A stretch of 64,000 bases of DNA from an uncultured Leptolyngbyaceae cyanobacterium (GCA_938023035.1 CALIDI010000012.1:1-64000); one strand, 5' to 3'. Counted from the stretch's first letter, positions 1-9,220 are shown. Numbers and translations are program-made. The notes: generated by a model not told the origin, from the letters alone.

Positions 1-771
1 CCGACCAAAGTAGCCGTGAGCAGCCACGATGTTGTAGGTCTCTTCTTCTTGACCAAACTTGTAGCCGTAGTTCTGAGACTCGGTCTCGGTGGTCTCACGC
101 ACCAAGCTGGAGGTCACCAATGAACCGTGCATCGCGGAGAACAAGCTGCCGCCAAACACACCGGCAACGCCCAGCATGTGGAAGGGGTGCATCAAGATGT
201 TGTGCTCAGCTTGGAACACAAACATGAAGTTGAAGGTACCAGAAATACCTAGGGGCATGCCGTCGGAGAACGAGCCTTGACCGATGGGGTAGATCAAGAA
301 CACGGCGGTCGCAGCGGCAACGGGAGCGCTGTAGGCGACGCAAATCCAAGGACGCATCCCTAACCGGTAGGACAGTTCCCACTCACGACCCATGTAGCAG
401 AAGACACCGATCAGGAAGTGCAGGACGATCAACTGGTAAGGGCCACCGTTGTACAGCCACTCATCTAAGGAAGCGGCTTCCCAGATGGGGTAGAAGTGCA
501 GGCCGATGGCGTTGCTGGAGGGCACAACGGCTCCGGAGATGATGTTGTTGCCGTACAGCAAGGAACCGGCAACGGGTTCACGAATCCCGTCGATGTCTAC
601 GGGAGGGGCAGCGATGAAGGCGATGATGAAGCAGATGGTCGCAGTCAGCAGGGTGGGGATCATCAACACGCCGAACCAGCCTACGTACAGGCGGTTATCG
701 GTGCTGGTCACCCACTCGCAAAACCGATCCCATGCATTGCCGCTTTCGCGACGTTGAATCGTAGTGGTCAT
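1..771 (-). CDS. psbA: Photosystem II D1 protein (partial, first 257 codons)
   Basis: D1 is a reaction-centre subunit of photosystem II in the thylakoid membrane and carries the redox tyrosine and manganese ligands. Translation from the ATG at 771 begins [10 protein letters not shown] and follows the D1 family without a gap to Arg257 (GYFGR), where the window ends; the usual length is 360 residues. Tyr161 (tyrosine Z) is present in FLIYPIGQG. Codon 130 (382-384) reads Glu in the motif GREWEL, the residue associated with high-light D1:2-type isoforms; low-light isoforms have Gln. The C-terminal part with Ser264 lies outside the window. The next upstream gene, on the other strand, is about 900 bp away, so psbA has its own leader. 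Confidence 0.98.
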   Translation of the reverse strand, partial: MTTTIQRRESGNAWDRFCEWVTSTDNRLYVGWFGVLMIPTLLTATICFIIAFIAAPPVDIDGIREPVAGSLLYGNNIISGAVVPSSNAIGLHFYPIWEAASLDEWLYNGGPYQLIVLHFLIGVFCYMGREWELSYRLGMRPWICVAYSAPVAAATAVFLIYPIGQGSFSDGMPLGISGTFNFMFVFQAEHNILMHPFHMLGVAGVFGGSLFSAMHGSLVTSSLVRETTETESQNYGYKFGQEEETYNIVAAHGYFGR

Positions 772-805
772 GGTTGTATAAATGCAAAACGACAGTATGA
801 AAAAG

Positions 806-838
806 TAGGTAGAAAACTCTCTACCTAGGCTCATATTA
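806..838 (-). promoter_or_regulatory. psbA: psbA leader: -10-like box and perfect 8-bp stem-loop
   Basis: Upstream of the psbA start, read on the minus strand, a TAATAT box (838-833) is followed by an inverted repeat whose arms TAGGTAGA and TCTACCTA (827-820 and 813-806) pair perfectly around a 6-nt loop. The structure sits 35-56 nt before the ATG. It could be a 5'-UTR hairpin affecting mRNA stability or an operator. No good -35 box is visible, so the transcription start is uncertain. Confidence 0.4.
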
Positions 839-1198
839 TTTACATTCGTTCTTATTTTTCCAGGGTTTCTTCGTTAATTTTTATTTGACTGCTTAACAGG
901 ATTTGTTACAGATGAAATCAGCAAAACCCTCTATTTCCATGAAGATGTAAGATGCCTAGAGCAATTTCTCAAGAAAAGCATTGACTCATTATTATTGAAC
1001 TTATGTAAATCATATCTGGTGAAAACTTGCCTCGATCGCCCTAAAGTTCAATCTGATCAGTCTTCACCAAAATACAGAAAAGAAAACTTTTATTAAGTGG
1101 CGATGCTAGTTCTTAATATTTAGACACAACAATGAAATTTCTTCTTTTCCTGTTGGGAATTTTCTGGGATTAGGGTGATCGGCCAAGGTTATGGCTCT
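839..1198. other. AT-rich spacer, no gene seen
   Basis: This is the first part of the 900-bp gap between psbA and glbN. It is AT-rich with stop codons in all frames. The end near 840-900 holds the upstream control region of psbA. Nothing else could be assigned. Confidence 0.5.
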
Positions 1199-1257
1199 GG
1201 TCAGAACGCTTAAGGCAAAACAAGGTGCTCAACTGCCAAGGTTGGGTAGGCTTTCTG
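1199..1257 (+). repeat. R1 palindromic repeat, copy 1
   Basis: A 59-bp copy of a dispersed repeat with three conserved blocks: GGTCAGAANGCTTA at the left, GTGCTCAACTGCCA in the middle and GGCTTTCTG at the right. The left and right blocks are complementary (TCAGAA-GC with GC-TTTCTGA), so the element can fold as a stem with the middle block in the loop. Other copies are at 9162, 24302, 24545 and, inverted, 36591. Confidence 0.75.
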
Positions 1258-1261
1258 TGGT

Positions 1262-1355
1262 CAGCCCTCATCCCCCTTTCTTGAATGCCCGCCAAGGCTA
1301 TGTCCCTTCTCCCAACTTGGAAGCTAGGGGATAAGGGCCTGCAAGGGTGGCATGC
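1262..1355 (+). repeat. R3 repeat (degenerate cyanobacterial CTTGAATGCCCG family)
   Basis: Contains CTTGAATGCCCG followed by a CT-rich CCCTTCTCCCAA stretch and GATAAGGGCCTG. Related stretches occur at about 12690, 27412 and 44075. They look like decayed copies of the CCCTTCTCCCAAA...GGGAGAAGGG intergenic repeats common in cyanobacteria. No coding potential is seen. Confidence 0.45.
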
Positions 1356-1485
1356 TCTCAGCTAGAAGAACCTAGAGAACCAATTGGAGTGGCTTGTGCC
1401 TTTTAGGAATCGGATCGCTGAGAATCGGAGAAACATGGATCAAAGCCTTCACCAAATTTCCTGATTTTGCCAGCGCCTAGCTAAA

Positions 1486-1509
1486 CTTTGCGATCGCGCG
1501 ATCGCAAAG
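1486..1509. repeat. 24-bp perfect palindrome built of two abutting HIP1 octamers
   Basis: Two GCGATCGC octamers lie directly end to end and are extended on both sides by CTTT/AAAG, giving a perfect 24-bp palindrome. It is followed on the plus strand by CGCTTTTTGAG. It lies 161 bp upstream of glbN. As RNA it could form a 10-11 bp stem with a small loop and a short U-run, so it may act as a terminator; it could also be a protein-binding site. Confidence 0.6.
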
Positions 1510-1669
1510 CGCTTTTTGAGGGTCATTGATTTGCTAGATATTCACTAGGTAGGTGAGCAAGTCATTCCGCTCTATCTATGCATCAATTCTTTCGATTAGT
1601 GAATATTTCAGCTTCTTACACCTGACTCATGTCAAATTTGAACTCGATCCGATTGAGGCGCGATTTTCA

Positions 1670-2044
1670 ATGAGTACACTGTATGACAAGCTGGGTGGTG
1701 CAGCGGCTGTTGATTTGGCCGTAGAAAAGTTTTATGAAAAGGTCTTGGCAGATAAGCGCGTGCAGGATTTCTTCGCTCAGACAGATATGCAAAAACAGAA
1801 AAAGCATCAGAAAGACTTTATGACCTATGCTTTTGGTGGTGCGAGCCATTGGGATGGTCGCCCGATGCGGGACGCTCATAGGGAATTAGTGGTTGAGAAG
1901 GGCTTAACCGATAGCCACTTCGATGCGATCGCCGAGAATTTAGTCGCGACCTTAGTTGAATTGAACGTTCCTCAAGCCTTAATCGATGAGGTCGTGCAGA
2001 TCGTCGGTTCTATCGCTCATCGGAATGATGTCTTAAATCGCTAA
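1670..2044 (+). CDS. glbN: Group I truncated hemoglobin (cyanoglobin, GlbN)
   Basis: A 124-residue 2-on-2 hemoglobin, the same length as Synechocystis GlbN. In that family it protects against reactive nitrogen and oxygen species. His70 (F8, proximal) lies in RDAHREL, His46 (E10, distal ligand) in KKHQKDF, and His117, which in GlbN bonds covalently to a heme vinyl, in IAHRNDV. The glycine motif YDKLGG opens the protein. The frame is open to 1553, but the family N-terminus MSTLYDKLGG fixes the start at the ATG at 1670. It appears to be a single-gene unit. Confidence 0.95.
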   Translation: MSTLYDKLGGAAAVDLAVEKFYEKVLADKRVQDFFAQTDMQKQKKHQKDFMTYAFGGASHWDGRPMRDAHRELVVEKGLTDSHFDAIAENLVATLVELNVPQALIDEVVQIVGSIAHRNDVLNR

Positions 2045-2207
2045 AACAGCGTAGCAGTGGTAAACCTGACAATTTGGGTTGAAAGTGGATGTCTAACGAT
2101 TCAGGTGCAGGGGATTGACCCAAGTCAATCAGGTGAGATGCAAAGATCTCGGCAACCGTTGACGCGAATCGATGATTTGCCCTTGGCCTTGTGTCCGCCG
2201 GGCGGGA

Positions 2208-2414
2208 CTAGTCTAACTTCAGGGCGCTAGCAGGAACCTCATCCCAGGTTTTTACTTGGTGCATCTGCACCGTCCATCCCGCAGTCTTTTGGTCTTCTGT
2301 CAGGTTTTCCTGGAAAGACTGATGGCAGGCCTGAGCATGCTCCTCACTGCAACTAGCGATACAGGCGTAAAGAATCCCGGAGGGATCGCGTTGTTCATTG
2401 ACCCAGATAACCAT
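2208..2414 (-). CDS. Small conserved cyanobacterial protein (68 aa)
   Basis: Begins MVIWVNEQRDPSG and ends VPASALKLD. The sequence type is familiar as a ~70-residue protein conserved in cyanobacteria, sometimes labelled 'glycogen debranching protein' without support. It has three cysteines in ACIASC...ACH. A GGAG ribosome site lies 6-7 nt before the ATG at 2414, supporting translation. It is convergent with glbN. No function can be given. Confidence 0.7.
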   Translation of the reverse strand: MVIWVNEQRDPSGILYACIASCSEEHAQACHQSFQENLTEDQKTAGWTVQMHQVKTWDEVPASALKLD

Positions 2415-2493
2415 GCTTTTCTCCTTGTCAACCGTTTGCCCATTACTAAATGACCGTTGCCTTCAGTCTTCCAGGATGCCACGATTACCAATA

Positions 2494-2523
2494 AATGAAC
2501 AGACATATCAATGAACAGACATA
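2494..2523. repeat. Short direct duplication (14 bp, period 16)
   Basis: The 14-mer AATGAACAGACATA occurs at 2494-2507 and again at 2510-2523, upstream of the 68-aa gene on the minus strand. Confidence 0.8.
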
Positions 2524-2715
2524 GCCACCGGATTGAGGTTGGGGTATGGAGATTCATCCCTTAACCCCAATTGTCTCAGCAAGTTGGCGATCGCGATCAA
2601 ATGCCTGCTACCTTTTGCCATAGTAGCGTTGAAGCATTGCTACTATGTCTAACCGAGATATGCGATTGCCCCAAAACCCAGGTATCCTGACCGACAGAGC
2701 CATTGGAGCAGGCCT

Positions 2716-4023
2716 ATGCAGCAGCCGGTTGATATCTTAATTCTTTCCAATGGGCCAGGGGAGTTAGCCACTTGGGTCAAGCCTGTGCTGCAAGAACTGC
2801 GGCAACAACTCGGTACCGATCCCTCCCAGGTGAGAATTTCGGTTGTGCTTTCCCCCTGTGCTAATGCGAGTGGGCGAGAAGCCGCGATCGCCCAGAGCTA
2901 TCCAGAGGTCGATCGGGTACAGGCGGCCACCCATTTCTTTCCTTTCCTCCTTTGGGGCAAAACCCAAGCCAATTGGGATTGGCGGCCCCAAGGGGTGGTC
3001 GTGTTTTTGGGAGGCGATCAGTTTTTTCCAGTGGTGATTGGCAAGCGTCTGGGCTACAAAACAGTGGTTTATGCCGAGTGGGAAGCTCGCTGGCATCGCT
3101 GGGTAGATTATTTTGGGGTGATGAATGGAAACGTTCTAAAACAGGTCAATCCGGCTTTCCTGCACAAATTCACCATCATTGGAGATTTAATGGCAGAAGC
3201 CGGAAAACAAGCTAATGCCCAGAGGCCAATCACGGCTTCAGATCCAGGCGTTGAGTTGAGGGCCTCACCCAGTGCCCCCCTCATTGGCCTGCTGCCAGGG
3301 TCTAAGCCGATGAAACTGACGCTGGGGCTGCCCTTGATGCTGGCGATCGCCGAAGAGATTAACCAGACTCTTCCTCAAATCCGCTTTGCAATTCCTGTTG
3401 CCCCAGCCCTTTCCCTGGTGGATCTGGTCAGCTACGCCAATCCAGAGCGCAACCCCATGATTCAAAAATTTGGTTGGGGAAGGGCGGAGTTAGTCACTCC
3501 ACCAGCGCCCCAGCCCTCCTACCTCAAGACCAATCGGGGTGTGCAGGTGGAATTATGGCAAGAATTCCCTGCCTATCAAGCGTTGCAGCAGTGTAGCCTC
3601 TGCCTCACCACCGTTGGAGCAAATACCGCCGAGTTGGGCGCTTTGACTGTGCCGATGCTAGTACTGTTGCCAACCCAACAGCTTGATGTGATGCGGGCCT
3701 GGGATGGTCTACCAGGAATGCTAGTGAACCTGCCTGGGGTAGGGGCTATTCTAGCGCGATGGATTAATCGGGCTTTTTTGCGCCAAAGGCGGTTGCTGGC
3801 TTGGCCCAATATTTGGGCCGGAGAAGAAATTGTGCCGGAATTGGTCGGAGAATTAGAACCTCAAACCATAGCCCACCAGGTGATGACATACTTGCAGGAA
3901 CCAGCCACCCTGGAAGCAATGCGATCGCGCCTGCGCCAAGCACGAGGTAAGCCTGGAGCGGCCCATAAGCTGGTGAAATTGGTGCAGCAGGCTTTAGCCC
4001 AAAAGGATACCTGCCGGAATTAG
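2716..4023 (+). CDS. LpxB-like glycosyltransferase (lipid-A-disaccharide synthase-related)
   Basis: A 435-residue soluble protein with a GT-B-type layout. It opens with DILILSNGPGELATWV (residues 6-21), the N-terminal Rossmann strand and glycine loop seen in the LpxB/GT19-like group. The second half has LIGLLPGSKPMKL (about 190), an LpxB-like motif, and LTTVGANTAELGAL (about 298-311), matching the nucleotide-sugar binding segment. Cyanobacteria encode such LpxB relatives although their lipid A pathway is incomplete, so the true acceptor is uncertain. The ATG at 2716 follows a GGAGCAGG purine stretch. No obvious partner is adjacent. Confidence 0.7.
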   Translation: MQQPVDILILSNGPGELATWVKPVLQELRQQLGTDPSQVRISVVLSPCANASGREAAIAQSYPEVDRVQAATHFFPFLLWGKTQANWDWRPQGVVVFLGGDQFFPVVIGKRLGYKTVVYAEWEARWHRWVDYFGVMNGNVLKQVNPAFLHKFTIIGDLMAEAGKQANAQRPITASDPGVELRASPSAPLIGLLPGSKPMKLTLGLPLMLAIAEEINQTLPQIRFAIPVAPALSLVDLVSYANPERNPMIQKFGWGRAELVTPPAPQPSYLKTNRGVQVELWQEFPAYQALQQCSLCLTTVGANTAELGALTVPMLVLLPTQQLDVMRAWDGLPGMLVNLPGVGAILARWINRAFLRQRRLLAWPNIWAGEEIVPELVGELEPQTIAHQVMTYLQEPATLEAMRSRLRQARGKPGAAHKLVKLVQQALAQKDTCRN

Positions 4024-4361
4024 AGCAGTTTGCTGAAATGCGCTTAGACTGGCTGCCTGATCATCAAAGGAGCAGAGGCTCAACCGAAGTTAAATATCGC
4101 CATAGGCATCTGAATTGCTGATTTTAAGATGGGGTAAAACCCCTGACTAGGAGCAAACGCCCCTGCACCCCAAATAGACTCCAGCAACTGGGCAATCTCG
4201 ATCAGTTGGGACAAAATTAAAACCGGAAGAGCAGGGTATGGCCCTGACGGGCATGCCAGCAAGGGGAATGAGGGCATTCCCTTCGTTAGGCCACACCCAA
4301 ATTCAACACCATGGCTAGGCAGTAAAGTTGAAGACGCTGAATCTAAACATTTACAGACAAA
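4024..4361. other. Spacer without supported gene
   Basis: Lies between the LpxB-like gene and the hsp20 terminator. A 103-codon minus-strand frame crosses it but has no family resemblance, no ribosome site and runs through the terminator hairpin, so I do not call it a gene. Confidence 0.5.
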
Positions 4362-4388
4362 GAAAAAAGGCAAGCGCAGACTTGCCTT
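4362..4388 (-). terminator. Rho-independent terminator downstream of hsp20
   Basis: On the minus strand AAGGCAAG pairs with CTTGCCTT around a 6-nt loop (8 bp stem, 4388-4367), and transcription then runs into a T-run (T6 complementary to 4363-4368). It is 160 nt beyond the stop of the small heat-shock gene. Confidence 0.75.
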
Positions 4389-4547
4389 CAAACGTTATTC
4401 ACTTTATTCCCTAGAAGGAAATGACTCCCTTGTCCTCTTAAGTACTCTCCCGGTGACAAATCCTGTGCAAGGAGGGATCAGCAGGAACGTTCCCTGCGAA
4501 GCCGTTTGCTTCTTACCCTACTTAGATTGCCACAAACGGGAATCGCC

Positions 4548-5033
4548 CTAACTTTCTTGAGCTTCCGCTTCAATGGCTTTTTCTTCGGATTTTTCTTCTC
4601 CAACGAGATTTAATTTGACGACCCGATTACGGGCTTCTTTGACCTTCGGCAAAGTCAGACTCAAGATGCCATCCTTAAAATCGGCAGTCACCTGATCGTT
4701 TTCCACCGCCACCGGCAGAGGAATTACCCGATTGAACTTGCCATAACGGAACTCGGAGCGCAGGAAACCCTTCCCCGATTCTTTTGCTTCCGAGCGGTAT
4801 TCACCAGAAATAGCCACCGCTTCTCGAGTGACCTGCACGTCGAGGTCTTTTGCTTCAATGCCAGGGAGTTGTGCCCGCAGCACCAGGGCATCACCATTTT
4901 CTTTTAGCTCAATGGCTGGTGCCCATGCAGTTGTTTCTCCACTGGTTGCTTGAGTCAACTCATCGAACACACGATCCATTTGTTGACGGAGCGTTTCAAA
5001 TTCTCTTAGGGGTTGCCAGTAACGAACTAACAT
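4548..5033 (-). CDS. hspA: Small heat-shock protein, Hsp20/alpha-crystallin family
   Basis: A 161-residue ATP-independent holdase chaperone that forms oligomers around unfolding proteins and, in cyanobacteria, also stabilises thylakoid membranes. N-terminal MLVRYWQPLREFETLRQQ is typical of cyanobacterial HspA. The alpha-crystallin domain runs from about residue 43 to 140 and ends with the DGILSLTLPK motif; the tail is rich in Glu. A GTG at 5042 is in frame, but the ATG at 5033 has a GAGGTG ribosome site at the right spacing and matches the family start. No CIRCE element is visible upstream. Confidence 0.92.
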   Translation of the reverse strand: MLVRYWQPLREFETLRQQMDRVFDELTQATSGETTAWAPAIELKENGDALVLRAQLPGIEAKDLDVQVTREAVAISGEYRSEAKESGKGFLRSEFRYGKFNRVIPLPVAVENDQVTADFKDGILSLTLPKVKEARNRVVKLNLVGEEKSEEKAIEAEAQES

Positions 5034-5395
5034 ACCAGTCACCTCACTCAGTAACAGTTTTGAATCAATCCAATTGACACTTTTATTATGGGCAATCGCC
5101 TCTAGCGTTGTAGTAGGGGAAACTCAACCCTACTGAGGGGGTTTTACCGAACCAAGAGACTCTTTCGACGGATCGCCATACCCCCCTTGACGGAGAGGGT
5201 GTTTGAAAAGTGTCTGGCGGTTAAAATCGCGACTTCATCAGGTAATTTCACCTCTGCAAACTTCCGCCCAAAAGAGTCTCCCGCAACCTGCGGGGGCAGG
5301 TTCTGTCTGTGCAGCTGTGACTTGAGTCGTCAAGGCTGTCTCTGCATGGTAAAGAAATCTAGAGAAATTTAAAGAAATCTGGGAAGATTGGGACG

Positions 5396-7267
5396 GTGTT
5401 AGGGGTGATAATCAAGGTGCGATCGCCACAATGTCAAAACTCTCTCTGGGTGCATGTCAGTTTACTCAGCGGTTGGATGCTCTTAGGAGCGCTTCTGCGA
5501 TTTTGGAATTTGGCAGATAAGCCCCTCTGGACAGATGAATTTGCAACCCTAGTTTTTAGTTTGGGGCACAGTTTCCGCACGATTCCGCTTGACCAGGTTT
5601 TAACCTCAAACCAATTGCTGGAGCCTCTCCGAGTTCAGCCCTTGGGAACAGTGTCAGCGGTTGTGCAGCAGTTAATGCAAGAAAGCAACCACCCGCCCCT
5701 TTATTTTATCTTGACCCATTGGTGGCTACAGCTATGGGAAAACCAGGATGGTTTTGTATCAGCATGGGCGGCACGATCTTTGGCCGCTAGCGTTGGGGTT
5801 TTAACCATTCCGGCTATGTTTGGTTTAGGCTTTTTAGCATTTAATTCGCTTCAGACTGGTCAAATCGCGGCGGCTCTGATGGCGGTTTCTCCCTTTGGGG
5901 TTTACCTGGCCCAAGAGGCCCGACACTATACGCTTCCTCTTCTTTGGATAATTGCCTCCCTGGCATGTCTAGCCCTTGCTCTGCGGTATTTGCAACAGTG
6001 GTGGGCATCACCAGCCTCCCCCCAGCAGAAAAAATTACCCCGCTGGCTGGTTTTAAGCTGGGTCGGCTGTAACGGCCTGGGTATGGCTACCCACTATTTT
6101 TTTGCGTTGACGCTGCTCGCAGAAGGAGTGGCCCTCCTCTGGGTGTTTAAACTGGCTGGGCAGACAACGGCATCGCACAGAGTGCACTTGCAGGGCAAGT
6201 CGAGTCAACGTCTGACACTGTGGAGTTGTCGGCTAAATCATGTGGCGATCGGTACCCTGGCCGGCGGCTTAGTTTGGCTACCCTTTTGGCGCAATGGCTG
6301 GAATAGTGACCTTACCCGCTGGGTATTTGAGCCGAGCCAGGGTTGGGCCACCGCCTTGCAACCGCTAGGGAACATTGCCGCAATGACCATCACCATGGTG
6401 ACCCTACTCCCCCTACAAGAGGTGCCGCGCCTTGTCAGAATCGCCTCGGTGGTAGGCATGTTAGCTTTTACTACGGGGTTACTTTGGAGCTTGTATCGGC
6501 GACGCTTTTTGGTTCAAGCCACTGCCCCAGTCCAGCAACAGCATCGGGCAGTGGCTGGGTTTGTGCTAGGAGCGATCGCCCTGATGCTACTTCCGGAGTA
6601 TGCTCTGGGGGCAAATATCACCCGTGGTCTCCGCTATGGCTTTGTTTACTTTCCAGGAATTCTATTGCTCCTTGCCTTTGCCCTAAGCACCCATTCCGCA
6701 TCCCCCCCTCATCACCGCCCCAGAAGAACTCGTAAACTTTCGGTGACAATCGCGCTCACGCTGCTGATGGGTCTTGTGGGCAGCAGCCTGGTAGTGACAA
6801 ATCTCGGCTACCAAAAAGTGCATCGCCCGGATCGTGTGGCTGAGGCGATGCAAATCTGGAGTCAGAACCCAGCCCTGGTTGCTATTGCCCATCAAACCCA
6901 CGGACAAACAGGACGACTGATGGGAATTGCTTGGGAACGACGGCAGCAAGCAGATGCCCTGCCCAAAACCTCCTACTACTTAGACCATCTGGCCTGCACG
7001 GAGTCCCAGGCGTGCCAAGCTCCTTCTCTGCCATTGCAGCGGGCGATCGCCACCCGCTCTGAGGCACTTGACCTCTGGCTGATCAACTACCAGAGCTTAG
7101 CCCAAATCCCCACTGTAGGCGATTGTAACCGCATTCATTTGCGCCCTGAAACAACCAGCACCAACCCTCCCCACGTAGATGGCTACACCTACCAGCTTTT
7201 TCGCTGCCCCAACCCCCAAGCATTCTCAGCAACAGAAACTCAATTACTTCACGACTCTGCGGGCTAA
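5396..7267 (+). CDS. Membrane glycosyltransferase, GT39/PMT-like
   Basis: A 623-residue multi-pass membrane protein with about ten hydrophobic segments. After the first segment comes NLADKPLWTDEFATLV (about 38-53); an acidic pair in this first loop (here DE) is the hallmark of the GT39/ArnT/PMT superfamily, which transfers sugars from polyprenyl-phosphate donors. VYLAQEARHYTLPLLW (about 167-182) matches the second conserved loop. The C-terminal ~120 residues are a non-membrane domain with cysteine pairs (CTESQAC). The start is a GTG at 5396; later internal starts would still keep the first membrane segment. Donor and acceptor are unknown. Confidence 0.75.
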   Translation: MLGVIIKVRSPQCQNSLWVHVSLLSGWMLLGALLRFWNLADKPLWTDEFATLVFSLGHSFRTIPLDQVLTSNQLLEPLRVQPLGTVSAVVQQLMQESNHPPLYFILTHWWLQLWENQDGFVSAWAARSLAASVGVLTIPAMFGLGFLAFNSLQTGQIAAALMAVSPFGVYLAQEARHYTLPLLWIIASLACLALALRYLQQWWASPASPQQKKLPRWLVLSWVGCNGLGMATHYFFALTLLAEGVALLWVFKLAGQTTASHRVHLQGKSSQRLTLWSCRLNHVAIGTLAGGLVWLPFWRNGWNSDLTRWVFEPSQGWATALQPLGNIAAMTITMVTLLPLQEVPRLVRIASVVGMLAFTTGLLWSLYRRRFLVQATAPVQQQHRAVAGFVLGAIALMLLPEYALGANITRGLRYGFVYFPGILLLLAFALSTHSASPPHHRPRRTRKLSVTIALTLLMGLVGSSLVVTNLGYQKVHRPDRVAEAMQIWSQNPALVAIAHQTHGQTGRLMGIAWERRQQADALPKTSYYLDHLACTESQACQAPSLPLQRAIATRSEALDLWLINYQSLAQIPTVGDCNRIHLRPETTSTNPPHVDGYTYQLFRCPNPQAFSATETQLLHDSAG

Positions 7268-7540
7268 TTCTGCACTTGGCACTCTGTCAAGCAATGGCTT
7301 GAGGATGACCCTCTGATTCGTATTGCGCCGATTGACCAAGCCCACCTTAGAGCCAGCCATGATTTGCAATCTCCATTCTTTAAGGATTTATCATTCAGCT
7401 AGCACATTTGATTGCTCCATTCACTTGGCAGCTAAGGCCCTGCTCCTTTTATTAAACTCTGTATCAGCCTTACATGCGAAAGCATTGTTTTTCGCTATGG
7501 TAAGATTCGGTCACATAGTAAATTAGGCAAGGATTTGGAG

Positions 7541-7864
7541 ATGTCAGCAGCCGCTTCCGTGACAGACGAAACGTTTAAACCAGAAGTTCTTGAAAGCGAA
7601 GTACCCGTTTTAGTTGATTTCTGGGCACCTTGGTGCGGACCCTGCCGGATGGTGGCACCGATTGTCGATGAAATCGCTTCCCAGTACGAAGGGAAGGTAA
7701 AGGTTGTTAAAGTCAACACTGACGAAAACCCCAGTGTTGCAAGTCAATATGGCATCCGCAGCATCCCTACGCTCATGATCTTTAAAGGAGGGCAGCGGGT
7801 CGATATGGTAGTTGGGGCCGTTCCTAAGACAACTCTGGCAAATATCTTAGAAAAGCACGTCTAG
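7541..7864 (+). CDS. trxA: Thioredoxin (m-type)
   Basis: A 107-residue thioredoxin. Active site WCGPC at residues 31-35 with the preceding FWAP, and the cis-proline in SIPTLMIF (Pro76). In cyanobacteria TrxA is the main cytosolic disulfide reductant, fed by ferredoxin- or NADPH-thioredoxin reductase. A TTG at 7535 is in frame, but the ATG at 7541 is preceded by AAGGATTTGGAG and fits the family. Transcribed alone and followed by a clear terminator. Confidence 0.96.
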   Translation: MSAAASVTDETFKPEVLESEVPVLVDFWAPWCGPCRMVAPIVDEIASQYEGKVKVVKVNTDENPSVASQYGIRSIPTLMIFKGGQRVDMVVGAVPKTTLANILEKHV

Positions 7865-7910
7865 TCAGCCCTCTCGTTAGATTAGATCCCTTCCTTTGGA
7901 TTGGGCTGCG

Positions 7911-7942
7911 TACGCCCTGGTCTTAGTACTAGGGCGTTTTTG
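7911..7942 (+). terminator. trxA: Rho-independent terminator of trxA
   Basis: ACGCCCT (7912-7918) pairs with AGGGCGT (7931-7937), followed by a T-run to 7941. It lies 47 nt after the trxA stop codon. Confidence 0.85.
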
Positions 7943-8010
7943 ATTGGGCCAGATGCGTCGAAACCGAAGAAAATCCCGATAAAATGGGGATCGCCAGTTT
8001 GGAGGACTCC

Positions 8011-9075
8011 ATGACCCCTGCTCCCTTATCCCATCCCTTTGAGGCCTTGCAAAGCGATTTATCGGATCTGCTCGAACGCTTGCCTCACCATAAGCACGGG
8101 GAACTGATTCAACTTGCTTTAGCCGCCATCGTCCGAATGGCCGATGAAGAAATTGATCGGCTTGATTGGAAAATTTGTAACGCGGCTTTGCGCGATATGG
8201 AGCAAGCCTTTATTACCTTTTACCCCTATCGCCATATTCGTAAAATCGCGATTTTTGGTTCTGCCCGCATCCATTCAGACACAATTGAATACCAGATGGC
8301 TAAGGAGTTTGCCCGCCGCATTACCGAATATGGCTTTATGGTCATTACCGGTGCGGGTGGGGGCATTATGCAGGCAGGCAATGAAGGCGCTGGAAAAGAT
8401 AAGTCCTTTGGTCTCAACATTCAGTTGCCCTTTGAGCAAGGGGCTAATCCTCATATTGATGGCACTAAACTGGTGCCTTTCAAGTATTTCTTTACACGCA
8501 AGCTGTTCTTTCTTAAGGAAAGTGATGCGCTGGCTTTGTTTCCAGGGGGGTTTGGCACCCAGGATGAAGCGTTTGAATGTCTGACGCTTTGCCAAACCGG
8601 CAAGTCTTCCCCTGTTCCACTTGTGTTGATTGATAAGCCCGGTGGGGATTACTGGCATGACTGGCAGGCCTATATTCAAGGACAACTGCTAAAGCGGGGC
8701 CTGATCAGCCCTGAGGATCCCAGCATATATACGATCACCGACGATCTGCATGTGGCTTGTGAGGCGATCGCCCAATTTTACCGAGTTTTTCACTCTTGTC
8801 GGTATGTTGGCAATCGTCTAGTGATTCGCCTGAATTCAGAATTGTGCGCTGAAGATGTAGAACTGCTGAACAACAAATTCAGCGACATCTTAGTAAAAGG
8901 CAAAATTGAGCAAACGTCACCCCTCCCCCAAGAAGCTCAGGAGGCCCAGGTCGGGGTTTCGCGCCTAGTGCTGCATTTTAACCAGCGAGATTTAGGCCGC
9001 CTCTATCAACTCATTGGCACGATTAATCAGATGGGTAGTACTTGCCAGGCCACCCTCCATCCCGAACGCAAGTAG
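8011..9075 (+). CDS. LOG-family protein (Rossmann-fold nucleotide-binding)
   Basis: A 354-residue protein. The core has IAIFGSARI, VITGAGGGIMQAGNEGA (near 100-120) and the family signature PGGFGTQDEAFE (near 180), which in LOG proteins forms the phosphoribohydrolase site that releases cytokinin-type bases from nucleotides. It is longer than plant LOG: about 70 helical residues precede the core and about 100 follow, as in the cyanobacterial 'TIGR00730-like' long form. The ATG at 8011 has a GGAGG ribosome site 5 nt upstream; the in-frame ATG at 7984 is less likely. The physiological substrate is not known. Confidence 0.88.
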   Translation: MTPAPLSHPFEALQSDLSDLLERLPHHKHGELIQLALAAIVRMADEEIDRLDWKICNAALRDMEQAFITFYPYRHIRKIAIFGSARIHSDTIEYQMAKEFARRITEYGFMVITGAGGGIMQAGNEGAGKDKSFGLNIQLPFEQGANPHIDGTKLVPFKYFFTRKLFFLKESDALALFPGGFGTQDEAFECLTLCQTGKSSPVPLVLIDKPGGDYWHDWQAYIQGQLLKRGLISPEDPSIYTITDDLHVACEAIAQFYRVFHSCRYVGNRLVIRLNSELCAEDVELLNNKFSDILVKGKIEQTSPLPQEAQEAQVGVSRLVLHFNQRDLGRLYQLIGTINQMGSTCQATLHPERK

Positions 9076-9161
9076 GGCATCAGGGGACATTGCCGGCTTG
9101 CCTCTCTTTGAGTGCATACCCTGCCCCTCTAGGCGAAATAATGGCTCAAACATTGCTTTAG

Positions 9162-9220
9162 CCAGAATACTGAGAACCTAGCCAGGCGCTCAAATGTCGC
9201 TGTTGGCTAGGCTTTCTAAC
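9162..9220 (+). repeat. R1 palindromic repeat, copy 5 (degenerate)
   Basis: Retains CAGAA at the left, GCGCTCAA in the middle and TTGGCTAGGCTTTCT at the right in the R1 spacing. It also carries a perfect 7-bp pairing CTAGCCA/TGGCTAG. It lies just downstream of the LOG-family gene. Confidence 0.45.

Noticed and set aside
496-828. Plus-strand frames opposite psbA
   Set aside because: They are antisense to a clearly conserved D1 sequence and have no family resemblance.
4080-4391. 103-codon minus-strand frame
   Set aside because: It begins inside the hsp20 terminator, has no ribosome site and a low-complexity composition without known motifs.
7323-7526. 67-codon frame upstream of trxA
   Set aside because: No homology or start context; it overlaps the likely trxA promoter.
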